42,843 bases of DNA from a virus, in IMG/VR virus record IMGVR_UViG_3300023116_003900, positions 1 to 42,843 of that record. The stretch is one strand, 5' to 3'. The position numbers and the translations under genes were made by a program. Below the pieces are notes generated by a model. That model had not been told where the DNA came from. It worked only from the letters and a program-made list of their open reading frames with translations, and searched no databases. Positions 1 through 7,893 of the stretch are shown piece by piece; position 1 is the first letter of the stretch; each line of letters opens with the position of its first letter.

Positions 1-1
1 T

Positions 2-1216
2 TTTTTAGATTACATCACTGAGCAGAAAAACACTCACATGACTCACATTGAGGATAAGGTGCTGTACGGTGGTGTCGATGGGACTCGGCAAGCGATCTTC
101 GCTCTGCGTGATCTTCGGAACATGCTTGGTGGTAAGAAAGAGGGTCGAGTGTCCATGAAGTGGGACGGAGCGCCAGCTATCTTTGCTGGCACTGATCCAC
201 GTGATGGTAAATTCTTTGTAGCGAAGAAAGGAATCTTCAATAAAAATCCGAAGGTCTACAAGACTGAGGCTGATGTCGATGCAGACACTTCAGGCGACCT
301 TGCAACTAAGCTAAAGGATGCACTACGATATTTACCCGCATTAGGGATTGAAGGCGTGATCCAAGGAGATTTTCTCTTTGGGCAAGGTGATGTTCAACGA
401 GAAACAATCGATGGAGAATCCTATGTTACGTTTCACCCTAATACTCTTGTATATGCTATTCCCGTTAAAATGGCTTCTGCTGTTCTAAACGCTAAAATCG
501 GGATTGTATGGCATACTACATATACAGGCAATAGCTTCGAAACGATGCGAGCATCGTACGGAGTTGATGTAAGTAAATTGAATCCATCCACTAAAGTATG
601 GTCACAGGATGCAATGCTACGTGACGTTCGCAATGCGACTTTGACTAAACGAGAAACGGAGCAAATAAATGAATATCTTTCGCAAATTGGTAAATTGTTT
701 AACGGGATCTCGGGCACAACCCTCAGAGCCCTCGAAGCCAACCAGTCCCTCGCCCAGCACATCGAGCAGTTCAACAACACCTACGTCCGAGCCGGAAGTC
801 AAATCAAAGACACCCGAGCCCACACCGAAAAGCTCATCCGCTGGATCAAAAACAAGTACCAGAAAGAGATCGACAGCCGCAAAACCCCGCGCGGCAAAGC
901 CACGCAAAAAGCGAAGCTCGACGACCTCCTCAAGTTCTTCAGCAACAAAAACAAAGTAAACTTAGTTAAGATGTTTGAACTACAAAAATTAATTGTAGTT
1001 GTCAAACTAAAACTTATAAATAAGTTAAACAGACTCAGTAGTCTTGAAACTTTTGTTAAAACTCGCAACGGGTTCAAGACTACTGGTCAAGAAGGTTATG
1101 TAGCAATTGACACACTTGGTGGTGACGCAGTGAAATTGGTTGATAGGCTAGAGTTTAGCTATAACAACTTTTCACCCGATATATTAAAGGGATGGGACAA
1201 ACCAACGAGAAACTAG
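2..1216 (+). CDS. Ligase-like covalent nucleotidyltransferase (DUF6267-type), 5' partial
   Basis: The frame is open to the left edge. The first ATG at 38 is probably internal, because the in-frame codons before it read FLDYITEQKNTH, the usual end of a capsid-targeting leader in this family. Numbering from that ATG, K41-W-D-G44 matches nucleotidyltransferase motif I of the DNA/RNA ligase superfamily (lysine adenylation). EGVIQGDF near residue 104 fits motif III, EGYVA near 353 fits motif IV, and AVKLVDR near 364 fits motif V. I recall this as a marine T4-like phage family named DUF6267; no substrate is known to me. The leader predicts packaging in the head with cleavage after ITE. Codon use changes abruptly between about 713 and 950, where nearly every codon ends in C, although the protein stays family-like. 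Ligase-like fold is fairly sure; DNA or RNA joining is inference. Confidence 0.75.
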   Translation, partial: FLDYITEQKNTHMTHIEDKVLYGGVDGTRQAIFALRDLRNMLGGKKEGRVSMKWDGAPAIFAGTDPRDGKFFVAKKGIFNKNPKVYKTEADVDADTSGDLATKLKDALRYLPALGIEGVIQGDFLFGQGDVQRETIDGESYVTFHPNTLVYAIPVKMASAVLNAKIGIVWHTTYTGNSFETMRASYGVDVSKLNPSTKVWSQDAMLRDVRNATLTKRETEQINEYLSQIGKLFNGISGTTLRALEANQSLAQHIEQFNNTYVRAGSQIKDTRAHTEKLIRWIKNKYQKEIDSRKTPRGKATQKAKLDDLLKFFSNKNKVNLVKMFELQKLIVVVKLKLINKLNRLSSLETFVKTRNGFKTTGQEGYVAIDTLGGDAVKLVDRLEFSYNNFSPDILKGWDKPTRN

Positions 1217-1217
1217 T

Positions 1218-1658
1218 ATGTTAAGTTTTAAAGATTTTCTAACAGTTGACTACACGCCTGGCATGCCAGAAGAAATCTCATACGCCGCTATGAAGCGTAA
1301 GAGAGGACGTATTGGCGAAGACGTAGACGAAGCGTTGAACTTTCAACAGCGCCGTGCACGTGCCAGAGCGATGAAGAAGAATAAAGCAAAGATTGCTATG
1401 GGCAGAAGGAGAGCGGCTAGAAAAGCGGCTGATCCTAAGCGTCTTATGAAACGCGCCCGCAAAGCCGCAATCAACACCCTGTTCAAGAAACTAGCAAAGG
1501 GTCAGTCTCGATCTGATTTGCCCGCTGGTCGTCGCCAAGAAATTGAAAAGCGCATCGAAAAGATGAAGCCGAGAGTCGATAAGATTGCTCGCAAGATGTT
1601 GCCTCAGATTCGTAAATTGGAAAAAGAACGCAGAATGGGTGGTTCAGACAAGAAATGA
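1218..1658 (+). CDS. Small basic head-associated protein
   Basis: This 146-aa protein begins MLSFKDFLTVDY, a weaker relative of the capsid-targeting leader on its neighbours. After a VDE-A site (about residues 37-40), which fits prohead protease, it is very rich in Lys and Arg and looks helical (RRARARAMKKNKAK, then repeated KRxxK patterns). I recall similar proteins beside the DUF6267-type gene in marine T4-like phages, without an assigned function. A packaged DNA-binding or condensing protein, comparable to T4 internal proteins, is the reasonable inference. The gene starts 1 nt after its neighbour ends and its stop overlaps the next start. Confidence 0.65.
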   Translation: MLSFKDFLTVDYTPGMPEEISYAAMKRKRGRIGEDVDEALNFQQRRARARAMKKNKAKIAMGRRRAARKAADPKRLMKRARKAAINTLFKKLAKGQSRSDLPAGRRQEIEKRIEKMKPRVDKIARKMLPQIRKLEKERRMGGSDKK

Positions 1659-3040
1659 GTTTTCCGTCTTTTAAAGACTATCTCGTTGAAGAACAACGCG
1701 AGGTATTTTTCACATTCGGCAGAATGAATCCGCCGACTATTGGTCATGGCAAACTAATGAAAGTCATGGCTACAAAAGCGGGCAAGAATCCCTACAAAGT
1801 TTACTTGTCACAGTCAAGTGATGCTAAAAAGAATCCTCTCACTTACGAACAGAAAATTAAGCACGTTCGTAAGATGTTCCCAAAACACGCACGTAACGTA
1901 ATCATGGATAAGAAACTTCGAAACGTATTCGAAGTCGCGACTAGTCTCTACGATCAAGGCTTTAATCGCATTACCATGGTTGTCGGTGCTGACCGTATTA
2001 CCGAATTCAAAACACTCCTAGAAAAGTACAACGGTGAGAAAGCGCGACATGGTTTCTATAACTTTGAGCGTATCACTGTAGTTTCTGCTGGTGAGCGAGA
2101 TCCAGATGCCGATGACGTGACAGGCATGTCTGCATCAAAGCAACGTGAAAATGCTAAGAATAATGATTTCACAACGTTCGCACAAGGTGTGCCATCTACG
2201 ATGAGTAGCCGTGACGCGAAGAAACTGTTTAATGATGTGCGCTCTGGCATGGGCTTAAAAGAAATGACTCAGTTCAAGAATCACGTTGAACTTAAGCCCG
2301 TATCTGACATGCGAGAAAAATTTGTTGAAGGAGAACTATTTAATGAAGGAGATCAAGTCATCGTTAAAGAGACTGGTGAAATGGGTCGAGTATCGCGCCT
2401 TGGTACCAATTACCTTATTCTCGATATGGCTGATGGCAGTTTCTCTCGCAGATGGATTACGGACGTTGAATTAATCGATGAAGCAGGTTGGGGTGGCAGT
2501 GGTATCATGCGGGATCTCATGCCTGGAGTTGATGCTTTCCTTGATCGAACAATCAACAAGAAGAAGTACAAGTTTGCTGTACGTACGTTCCTAGACTTGC
2601 GTAAAAAGAATCCAGGCGATGCTAGAAACAATCTGATCAAAACTGCTAAGATGACCGACACTGACGTTCGCACACTTGACAAGATGTTTCGACAGATGGT
2701 TAAGAAAGGCGTCATGCCTAAGCATCTTGTTAACTATCAGCCAACGTTTGCTGAAGAGAAGACAGACGATTGGTACAAAGATCAGCCCGAATGGGGCACC
2801 CCCGCCGCTACTAAGAAAGCAAAAAAGAATATCGCTGGTCAAGAAAAAGCTGACGTAAAAGAAGTGCGCGGTGACGAAGTAGATGCGGCAATGAAGCGTA
2901 TCTCATTTGACAAGAGACAAGATCGACTACAGAATCGTCGAGAGCGTGACCGCAAAGAGCGCGAGTACGATAAAGTGCTTGATCGTGCGCGACTTGCTAG
3001 GGCTCGTCGAAAGAATAATCAAACGAACCGAGTTGTATAA
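1655..3040 (+). CDS. NMN adenylyltransferase-like head protein, multi-module
   Basis: This 461-aa protein has a leader MSFPSFKDYLVEE (capsid-targeting type, LVE cut). It is followed by a cytidylyltransferase-like nucleotidyltransferase domain: GRMNPPTIGH at residues 22-31 carries the (H/T)xGH motif, and MSSRDAKKLF near 182 sits where the family has its ISSTxxR signature. A short SH3/KOW-like module (FNEGDQVIVKETGE...) follows near residue 228. The rest, past ELIDEAGW (an IDE-A site), is basic and helical. The family joins NMN or similar to ATP, giving NAD. Missing Arg in the second signature leaves activity uncertain. It overlaps the upstream gene by 4 nt (ATGA). Fold call is good; substrate and packaging are inference. 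Confidence 0.75.
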   Translation: MSFPSFKDYLVEEQREVFFTFGRMNPPTIGHGKLMKVMATKAGKNPYKVYLSQSSDAKKNPLTYEQKIKHVRKMFPKHARNVIMDKKLRNVFEVATSLYDQGFNRITMVVGADRITEFKTLLEKYNGEKARHGFYNFERITVVSAGERDPDADDVTGMSASKQRENAKNNDFTTFAQGVPSTMSSRDAKKLFNDVRSGMGLKEMTQFKNHVELKPVSDMREKFVEGELFNEGDQVIVKETGEMGRVSRLGTNYLILDMADGSFSRRWITDVELIDEAGWGGSGIMRDLMPGVDAFLDRTINKKKYKFAVRTFLDLRKKNPGDARNNLIKTAKMTDTDVRTLDKMFRQMVKKGVMPKHLVNYQPTFAEEKTDDWYKDQPEWGTPAATKKAKKNIAGQEKADVKEVRGDEVDAAMKRISFDKRQDRLQNRRERDRKEREYDKVLDRARLARARRKNNQTNRVV

Positions 3041-3043
3041 ATA
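3036..3043 (+). promoter_or_regulatory. T4-type late promoter-like box
   Basis: TATAAATA exactly matches the T4 late-promoter -10 element. It begins inside the end of the upstream gene and lies about 30 bases before the GTG start of the head polyprotein gene. The 8-mer is expected about twice per strand by chance in this window, so the position is the main support. Confidence 0.5.
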
Positions 3044-3073
3044 AACGTATTACTTTAATAAGGGTTTTCTTCA

Positions 3074-5002
3074 GTGAAAAAATTCTCAGAACTACCGGAA
3101 AAACTTAAGAAAGACAAGGATGACCCTTGTTGGAAAGGTTACGTGCAAGTAGGCATGAAAAAGAAAAACGGCAAAGAAGTGCCTAACTGTGTGCCTAAAG
3201 AAAGCACGAACGAAAAGTTCGATGTTAAGTATGCTAAGTCCAAGCGCGGACCTATCAGTGTTCGCTCATTCGATTCTGCGAATGATGCCAAGAAGTTTCT
3301 TGATAGCATGAGAAAGCAAGGTTTTAACGGTATTATCTCTAAGAAAGGTCAACCCGTATCGATGCAACGCATGAAAGACATGCAAAAGGAGTCGGTTGAC
3401 GAAGCGATGTCATTGGCTGACATTCGCCGTAAGAAAGAGCGTGAAGATAGACGTAAGAGAGATCATGGTGACGAAACTCAACATCAAAGAATGATGCGTA
3501 AAGTCTATGGCAATATGATGGGTGGTCTTAAGAAAGAAGAAGTCGAGGGGATTGATGAAGACTACATGAAGTCCAATCAGCATCCTATGGATCGTTCAGA
3601 TGCGCATCACACGCAAGCAACTTATCACACGCAACAAGCGGCGCAGGCAAAGAAAGCGGGAGATAATGTCGCACATGGGCAACATAGAAATGCCGCAAGA
3701 CATCATACAGCCGCTGGCGATGCTTGGGCGCGTCATGCCACGAAAGTAAAGAAGGGGATGAATGTTTCTCCTCCGCATCAGATGTCGAAGGTTGCACATT
3801 CTTCTACTCAGAACGCGCACGGGCAAAATGAAGAAGTAGGCATCAACGAAGCGCCGGGCAAATACAGTAGACGCGGCGACAAAGAAATGTATCAATGGGG
3901 TGATATTAATCAAGCATTAATGGCTGTAGGTATGAGGACAGCGCAAATTGCTAATGTTCTGACTAAGCTTTCACAGAAAGAAGTGGGTGTTAAAGAAGAT
4001 TTAGATGAAGCAGTGAATTACTTCAATGTCGCAAAAGCATTTGATGACTATGCAAAGAAACATGGCGGCATCGACAAGAAAGACTTTATGAAGGTCGGTG
4101 CGTTTGTTCGTCAACTTGGTAGAGAGTCTGACGTAAACAAGCAAGACAAGACGTTCATGGCGATGAAGAAGTACATTAGTGCTATGGACACTGATCCTCG
4201 CGATGGCGTAATTCAGATATTCCAAAAACATGGCATGTGGAAGAATGGTCGTATCATGCGCGAAGGTCTTGAAGAAAAGGCTGTATCAAAAGCACAGCAG
4301 AAGTTTTTTGGCATGGTGCGAGCAAAGCAAAAGGGCGAGATGGATGATGCATCTCCTGAAGTAGCAAAAGCCGCTAAGTCTATGTCAAAGAAAGACGTAA
4401 AAGATTTTGCAAAGACCAAACACAAAGGTCTGCCTGACAAAGTTGATGAAGTCAACAAAGCACACAACACGATGTTTAAAGCCGCGTTCAGAAAGAAAGA
4501 AGCAGAACGTGAAAAAGCTGAAAGAGAGAATCGACTAAGAGCTAAGGGCTGGGTCAGAAATGATCGTGGCGGTATGTCAAAGGTCAAAGAGTCGACCGAA
4601 CTAACTGAATTCTCTGATGCTCAGTTGCAACAACTCAAGAAGGCTTATGCTGATCTTGAGAAGATCAATGTAACTTCTCCTACTTACAAAAAGCTGAAAG
4701 CTATGATTGCGCGTATGGACAAAGGCGCACTTGAGAAAGTTGCTCGTGCAAAAATTAGATTCGTGTCTCAGATTGCGGCACGTGAACTCGCCGCTAAAGG
4801 CGTTAAGTTGAAAGCTGGCGAGTACATGGAATCTGTTCAAGAAGGTGTCATTGACGATTACAATGCATTAAAAGCAAAGGGCAAGTCTGACTCTGCCGCA
4901 ATTGATATCATGATGTCTATGGCGAAGTATAGAAATATGACTCGTGATCAATTATCAAAGAAAGTCGGTGATGCTCGCAGAAAAGGAATTTTCAAGCGAT
5001 GA
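3074..5002 (+). CDS. Modular internal-head polyprotein
   Basis: 642 aa with a GTG start about 30 bases after a late-promoter-like box. Modules in order: a DPCWKGYVQVGMKKKNGK motif (17-34) with two cysteines; a charged helical region; a His-rich helical module (about 165-225); a conserved phage module (about 313-395); a DUF3008-like module starting AVSKAQQKFFGMV (403-415) and ending near HKGLPDKV; a module starting FSDAQLQQLKK (513) ending near 586; and a C-terminal basic tail. Joints between modules carry (I/L/V)-x-E sites: 108-110, 160-162, 257-259, 310-312, 399-401, 457-459, 510-512 and 588-590. This is the specificity of T4 gp21 prohead protease. I infer a precursor cut into several internal head peptides. 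No enzymatic motif was seen. Confidence 0.7.
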   Translation: MKKFSELPEKLKKDKDDPCWKGYVQVGMKKKNGKEVPNCVPKESTNEKFDVKYAKSKRGPISVRSFDSANDAKKFLDSMRKQGFNGIISKKGQPVSMQRMKDMQKESVDEAMSLADIRRKKEREDRRKRDHGDETQHQRMMRKVYGNMMGGLKKEEVEGIDEDYMKSNQHPMDRSDAHHTQATYHTQQAAQAKKAGDNVAHGQHRNAARHHTAAGDAWARHATKVKKGMNVSPPHQMSKVAHSSTQNAHGQNEEVGINEAPGKYSRRGDKEMYQWGDINQALMAVGMRTAQIANVLTKLSQKEVGVKEDLDEAVNYFNVAKAFDDYAKKHGGIDKKDFMKVGAFVRQLGRESDVNKQDKTFMAMKKYISAMDTDPRDGVIQIFQKHGMWKNGRIMREGLEEKAVSKAQQKFFGMVRAKQKGEMDDASPEVAKAAKSMSKKDVKDFAKTKHKGLPDKVDEVNKAHNTMFKAAFRKKEAEREKAERENRLRAKGWVRNDRGGMSKVKESTELTEFSDAQLQQLKKAYADLEKINVTSPTYKKLKAMIARMDKGALEKVARAKIRFVSQIAARELAAKGVKLKAGEYMESVQEGVIDDYNALKAKGKSDSAAIDIMMSMAKYRNMTRDQLSKKVGDARRKGIFKR

Positions 5003-5295
5003 AATCATTTAAAAATTTCATTGAAGCCCGAGGTTCGAATTACGAAGTCTATCACAAAGACTTCTCTACTGCTGTGCAATACGCAAAGAAAGAAGTAGAA
5101 AAGAAAGGCTACGAGATTGACGATGACGAATGGTTCCGTAAAGTCGCATCGGGTCCTCGTAAGCCATCAAAGGGCAAGACTAACTCATACAACATCGAAC
5201 TGACCAAGGGTGGCAAGCCTACCCGTCAAAGACTGCATATGCAAGTGTTTGGCATGGACAGTGGCAAGTATGAACTGAACATGTATGTGAGCTAA
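4999..5295 (+). CDS. Small capsid-targeted protein
   Basis: 98 aa, start overlapping the previous stop (ATGA). The N-terminus MKSFKNFIEARG closely resembles the T4 internal protein leader MKTYQEFIAE, with a likely cut after FIE. The remainder (YEIDDDEWFRKV, then KLT-type strands ending YELNMYVS) is a conserved module I recall from marine T4-like phages, also seen fused to other head proteins. Function unknown; an internal head protein is inferred. Confidence 0.65.
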   Translation: MKSFKNFIEARGSNYEVYHKDFSTAVQYAKKEVEKKGYEIDDDEWFRKVASGPRKPSKGKTNSYNIELTKGGKPTRQRLHMQVFGMDSGKYELNMYVS

Positions 5296-5299
5296 TGTT

Positions 5300-5545
5300 A
5301 TGAAAACGTTTAAGAACCTAAGACTGCGAGAAGAAAAAGACCCCAACGAATACGACAAAGAAGGGGAGATGGCAAAGACTCAACTCAAGACCATTGTGCG
5401 AAATGCACAAGACTTGATGAAGATGTTGGGTGATGATGACAATCTTCCAGAATGGGTTCAAAACAAGATTACGAAAGCCAATGACTACCTTGATAGTGCA
5501 ACTGACTATCTGAAGTCAAACGGAGAGGACGATGAAGAAGTTTAA
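5300..5545 (+). CDS. Small capsid-targeted acidic helical protein
   Basis: 81 aa. MKTFKNLRLREEKD is a leader of the same type with LRE before the mature part. The EYDKEGEMAKTQLKTI and NLPEWVQNKITKANDYL segments form a helical module that I recall as widespread in marine phage head-associated proteins. It starts 4 nt after the previous stop. No enzymatic motif; role unknown. Confidence 0.6.
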   Translation: MKTFKNLRLREEKDPNEYDKEGEMAKTQLKTIVRNAQDLMKMLGDDDNLPEWVQNKITKANDYLDSATDYLKSNGEDDEEV

Positions 5546-5879
5546 GGAACATCGTGCAGACGAAATCGATTGTACTTGCGAGTCAATGTACGAAGACCTC
5601 GTGCAGGAAGCCGCAGAGTATCAAGGCAAAAAAGTAAAGCTGAACGATCCATTTCGTACGCCTGGTGGTCCTAGAAAGTTTTCTGTCTATGTCAAGAACG
5701 ACAAGGGCAATGTAGTAAAAGTTAATTTCGGTGATCCTAATATGGAGATCAAGCGCGACGATCCCGGGCGAAGAAAAAGTTTTAGGGCTAGGCACAACTG
5801 TGACAATCCTGGTCCAAAGTGGAAAGCAAGATATTGGTCTTGCTATCAATGGCGTGGGGGCGCAAAAGTAGACAACTAA
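5532..5879 (+). CDS. Capsid-targeted protein with DUF5872-type domain
   Basis: 115 aa. The N-terminus MKKFKEHRADE continues the leader pattern and LVQEAAEY gives a VQE-A site before the conserved part. The body has KVKLNDPFRTPGGPRKF, VKVNFGDPNMEIKRDDPGRR, FRARHNCDNPGPK and ARYWSCYQW, a compact basic module with two cysteines. I recall it as DUF5872, found in phages and some large viruses, of unknown function. It overlaps the upstream gene by 14 nt. Confidence 0.65.
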   Translation: MKKFKEHRADEIDCTCESMYEDLVQEAAEYQGKKVKLNDPFRTPGGPRKFSVYVKNDKGNVVKVNFGDPNMEIKRDDPGRRKSFRARHNCDNPGPKWKARYWSCYQWRGGAKVDN

Positions 5880-5916
5880 GTCTACATGCAAGATCGAATG
5901 GGAGCACTGAACTAAA

Positions 5917-6261
5917 ATGGCTACTACAAAAGAACTTATCGAAGGACTCGATAACAAAATTGATAAGCATATCATTGATACTGCTGATCACGAAGCACGG
6001 ATGGCGGCAATTGAAAAGCACATGGAGAAACTCACCGAAGCAGTCATTATGATTGCAAAGGTTGAAGAGAAGATCAATGTGCTAGAAGAGCGCCGTGAAG
6101 AACAGCACGAAAGAATAAATAGAATGTCGTTGAAAACCGACGGTATTGAAAAGAATGTTTCAGCCTTAGTTGAGAAAGTCAACTTTGGTATGAAAGTAAG
6201 CTGGCTAGTTATAGCTGTCTTTATTACGGCAATTGCCACACAATTAGGATTACCTACTTAA
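5917..6261 (+). CDS. Coiled-coil protein with C-terminal membrane helix (XhlA-like)
   Basis: 114 aa. Residues about 1-85 form heptad-rich coiled coil (LTEAVIMIAKVEEKINVLEE), followed by one membrane helix (SWLVIAVFITAIATQLGL) and almost no tail. This layout is that of XhlA/haemolysin-like phage proteins that assist holins. Lysis accessory is a plausible role but not proven; it could also be a head or membrane factor. A GGGAG-like ribosome site lies about 15 nt before the ATG. Confidence 0.5.
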   Translation: MATTKELIEGLDNKIDKHIIDTADHEARMAAIEKHMEKLTEAVIMIAKVEEKINVLEERREEQHERINRMSLKTDGIEKNVSALVEKVNFGMKVSWLVIAVFITAIATQLGLPT

Positions 6262-6272
6262 CGGAGAAAGAA

Positions 6273-7169
6273 ATGAACTCTGAATACATCAAAAGAATTA
6301 CAGCCCTGTGGCAGGATGTCGTAGAAGGCAAGAAGAAGAAGGAGATGGATCCTGTCGGTAAAGCTGATGCTGACATCGACAACGATGGTGACGTTGATTC
6401 TTCTGATGAGTATCTGCACAAGCGTCGAAAAGCCATTGGTAAAGCCATGAAAAAAGAAGAGACCGATCAGATTGACGAACTGTCAAAGAAGACTCTCGGT
6501 TCATATGTAAAGAAAGCAACAAAGTCTGCGGTTGGCGCTACACGTGATATCGCAACCGGTAATAAGCCTGATGACGCTCATAGAACCAGCAACAAAAGAG
6601 CAAAGGGAATCAATACTGCTGTCAATAAGCTGACAAAAGAAGCTTCTGATATGGACACGAAAGAAGTCGATAAAGCACTCAGTCACGATTGCGCCAAGCA
6701 CGTAACTTCAGAGCAATGGGGTTTCGGAGAGTGTATCTCTGGACAGCATACGCTCGTTGAAAACGAAGACGGCACTGCTACTGTCACTCACTATGACGTG
6801 ATGTTTGAGCATGGCGTTGAGTTTGACGTTCCTGTCGAAGACCTTGACATTCTTGTGTCTGAGTCTCACAAGCACACTGCCAAGAAAAAGATGAAAGAGT
6901 CGAAGCAACCCAATCAATCTGGTTCTAAAGCAGAAACGATGAAAGACAAGCGCAAAGGCAAAGGTGCTGACGATATGGCGAAAGACCTTGATGCTGATAA
7001 TCCTAATCTTGAAAAGGATGATGCGCAAGGTCACGAAGATGCGACTAAAGCTGGTCGTGCTGTAAAGGGTCAAGCACCTGCACGTCCTGGTGAAAAGCGC
7101 ATGGGCGACATGAAGATCATTAATCCTGTTAAAGGTGCAGTGACATCTACTACTGGTAAGGAGGGCTAA
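6273..7169 (+). CDS. Modular head-associated protein with EF-hand/dockerin-like motif
   Basis: 298 aa. VVEG near residue 17 fits a protease cut. DPVGKADADIDNDGDVDSSD (26-45) is a calcium-loop-like motif joined to HKRRKAIGKAM. IDELSKKTLGSYVKKATK (about 68-85) is a module shared by many marine T4-like phage head proteins. A central beta-type domain follows (HTLVENEDGTATVTHYDVMF, a short conserved domain of unknown role) and then a charged disordered tail. No enzymatic motif. Placement between small head-type genes suggests an internal or scaffold-like protein. Confidence 0.55.
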   Translation: MNSEYIKRITALWQDVVEGKKKKEMDPVGKADADIDNDGDVDSSDEYLHKRRKAIGKAMKKEETDQIDELSKKTLGSYVKKATKSAVGATRDIATGNKPDDAHRTSNKRAKGINTAVNKLTKEASDMDTKEVDKALSHDCAKHVTSEQWGFGECISGQHTLVENEDGTATVTHYDVMFEHGVEFDVPVEDLDILVSESHKHTAKKKMKESKQPNQSGSKAETMKDKRKGKGADDMAKDLDADNPNLEKDDAQGHEDATKAGRAVKGQAPARPGEKRMGDMKIINPVKGAVTSTTGKEG

Positions 7170-7466
7170 ATGGCTATCAAAACCCCACCTTGGGCTCCCA
7201 AGGGTACTGAACCAACTGCGAAGGGCTGGGTAGCTCCGAGCGGTGAGGTTATTAAGAAGCAGAAATTTACTGCTGAACAAATCGCTGAGTGGCATGGTGA
7301 AGAAGCAATGGCATCTGCACCAGCACCAGCACCCAAGCCTAAAGCAAAGCCTAAGAAGCAGACTTTGCACGAAGCACCTGTTGTCGAAACTGTGATCGAC
7401 GAAGCGACTGAAGAATTTCATTATGGAGAAGATGACGGCGACGACGACCTAAAAGATATTGGTTAA
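7170..7466 (+). CDS. Small conserved phage protein with proline/lysine linker
   Basis: 98 aa, start directly after the previous stop. The N-terminal part (TPPWAPKGTEPTAKGWV, then KFTAEQIAEWHGE) is a conserved marine phage module. An Ala-Pro-Lys linker (APAPAPKPKAKPKK) and a very acidic tail follow. VIDEA fits a prohead-protease site. Function unknown. Confidence 0.55.
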   Translation: MAIKTPPWAPKGTEPTAKGWVAPSGEVIKKQKFTAEQIAEWHGEEAMASAPAPAPKPKAKPKKQTLHEAPVVETVIDEATEEFHYGEDDGDDDLKDIG

Positions 7467-7475
7467 GGAGCAGTC

Positions 7476-7808
7476 ATGGCCGAAGAAAAAAAAGAAGAAG
7501 TAAAAGGCTACCATCCAGCAGACACTAACGGAGACGGACACGTCTCTGAAGAAGAACATGCGATGTATATGGAATTCAAGCGCAAAGAGCTTGAAGATGC
7601 GGATGCGATGCGAGATGCACAACGAAGTATGACATGGTTCGCCCTGTTTGGTCTATTGCTTTATCCATTTGCAGTTGTACTTGCAGATTGGGTAGGGTTA
7701 GACGGAGCGTCTAAAATTCTAGGCGACATGGCGGCTACGTACTTTGTTTCTGTTGCGGCTATTGTAGCGGCATTCTTTGGGGGTCAAGCGTACTCTGCTA
7801 AGAAATAA
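7476..7808 (+). CDS. EF-hand membrane protein, holin-like layout
   Basis: 110 aa. DTNGDGHVSEEE (17-28) is a good EF-hand calcium loop. A charged helix follows, then two membrane segments (WFALFGLLLYPFAVVLADWV and YFVSVAAIVAAFFGG) with a short basic tail. I recall similar small EF-hand/two-helix proteins in marine phages without known function. Its position before a terminator and near the XhlA-like and spanin genes allows a holin role, as inference only. GGAG sits ahead of the ATG. Confidence 0.55.
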   Translation: MAEEKKEEVKGYHPADTNGDGHVSEEEHAMYMEFKRKELEDADAMRDAQRSMTWFALFGLLLYPFAVVLADWVGLDGASKILGDMAATYFVSVAAIVAAFFGGQAYSAKK

Positions 7809-7826
7809 ACGTAACTTTCGTTTTTA

Positions 7827-7854
7827 AAAGCCCGCCGATTGGCGGGTTTTTTTA
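7827..7854 (+). terminator. Rho-independent terminator
   Basis: CCCGCC-gatt-GGCGGG forms a 6-bp GC stem, extended by flanking A and T runs, and is followed by seven T. It closes the transcript of the head-protein block. The matching A run on the other side means it could also work in reverse. Confidence 0.88.
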
Positions 7855-7893
7855 TATACATAAAAACATAGTCCATCTATCAACAAGGTAAAA

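Noticed and set aside
669-959. Overlapping 96-codon open frame (Ser/Pro/Thr/Lys-rich) in the ligase-like gene
   Set aside because: Its composition follows from C at the third position of the main frame, which becomes its second position. There is no ribosome site, and the real frame matches a known family.
1015-1022. TATAAATA late-promoter-like box
   Set aside because: It lies in the middle of the ligase-like gene, about 200 nt before the next start, in AT-rich coding sequence. Chance is the simplest explanation.
6708-7421. 237-codon open frame on the minus strand
   Set aside because: It lies opposite two genes with coding signal on the + strand; the product is Cys/Phe/Leu-rich in the way of antisense shadows, and no other minus-strand gene exists here.
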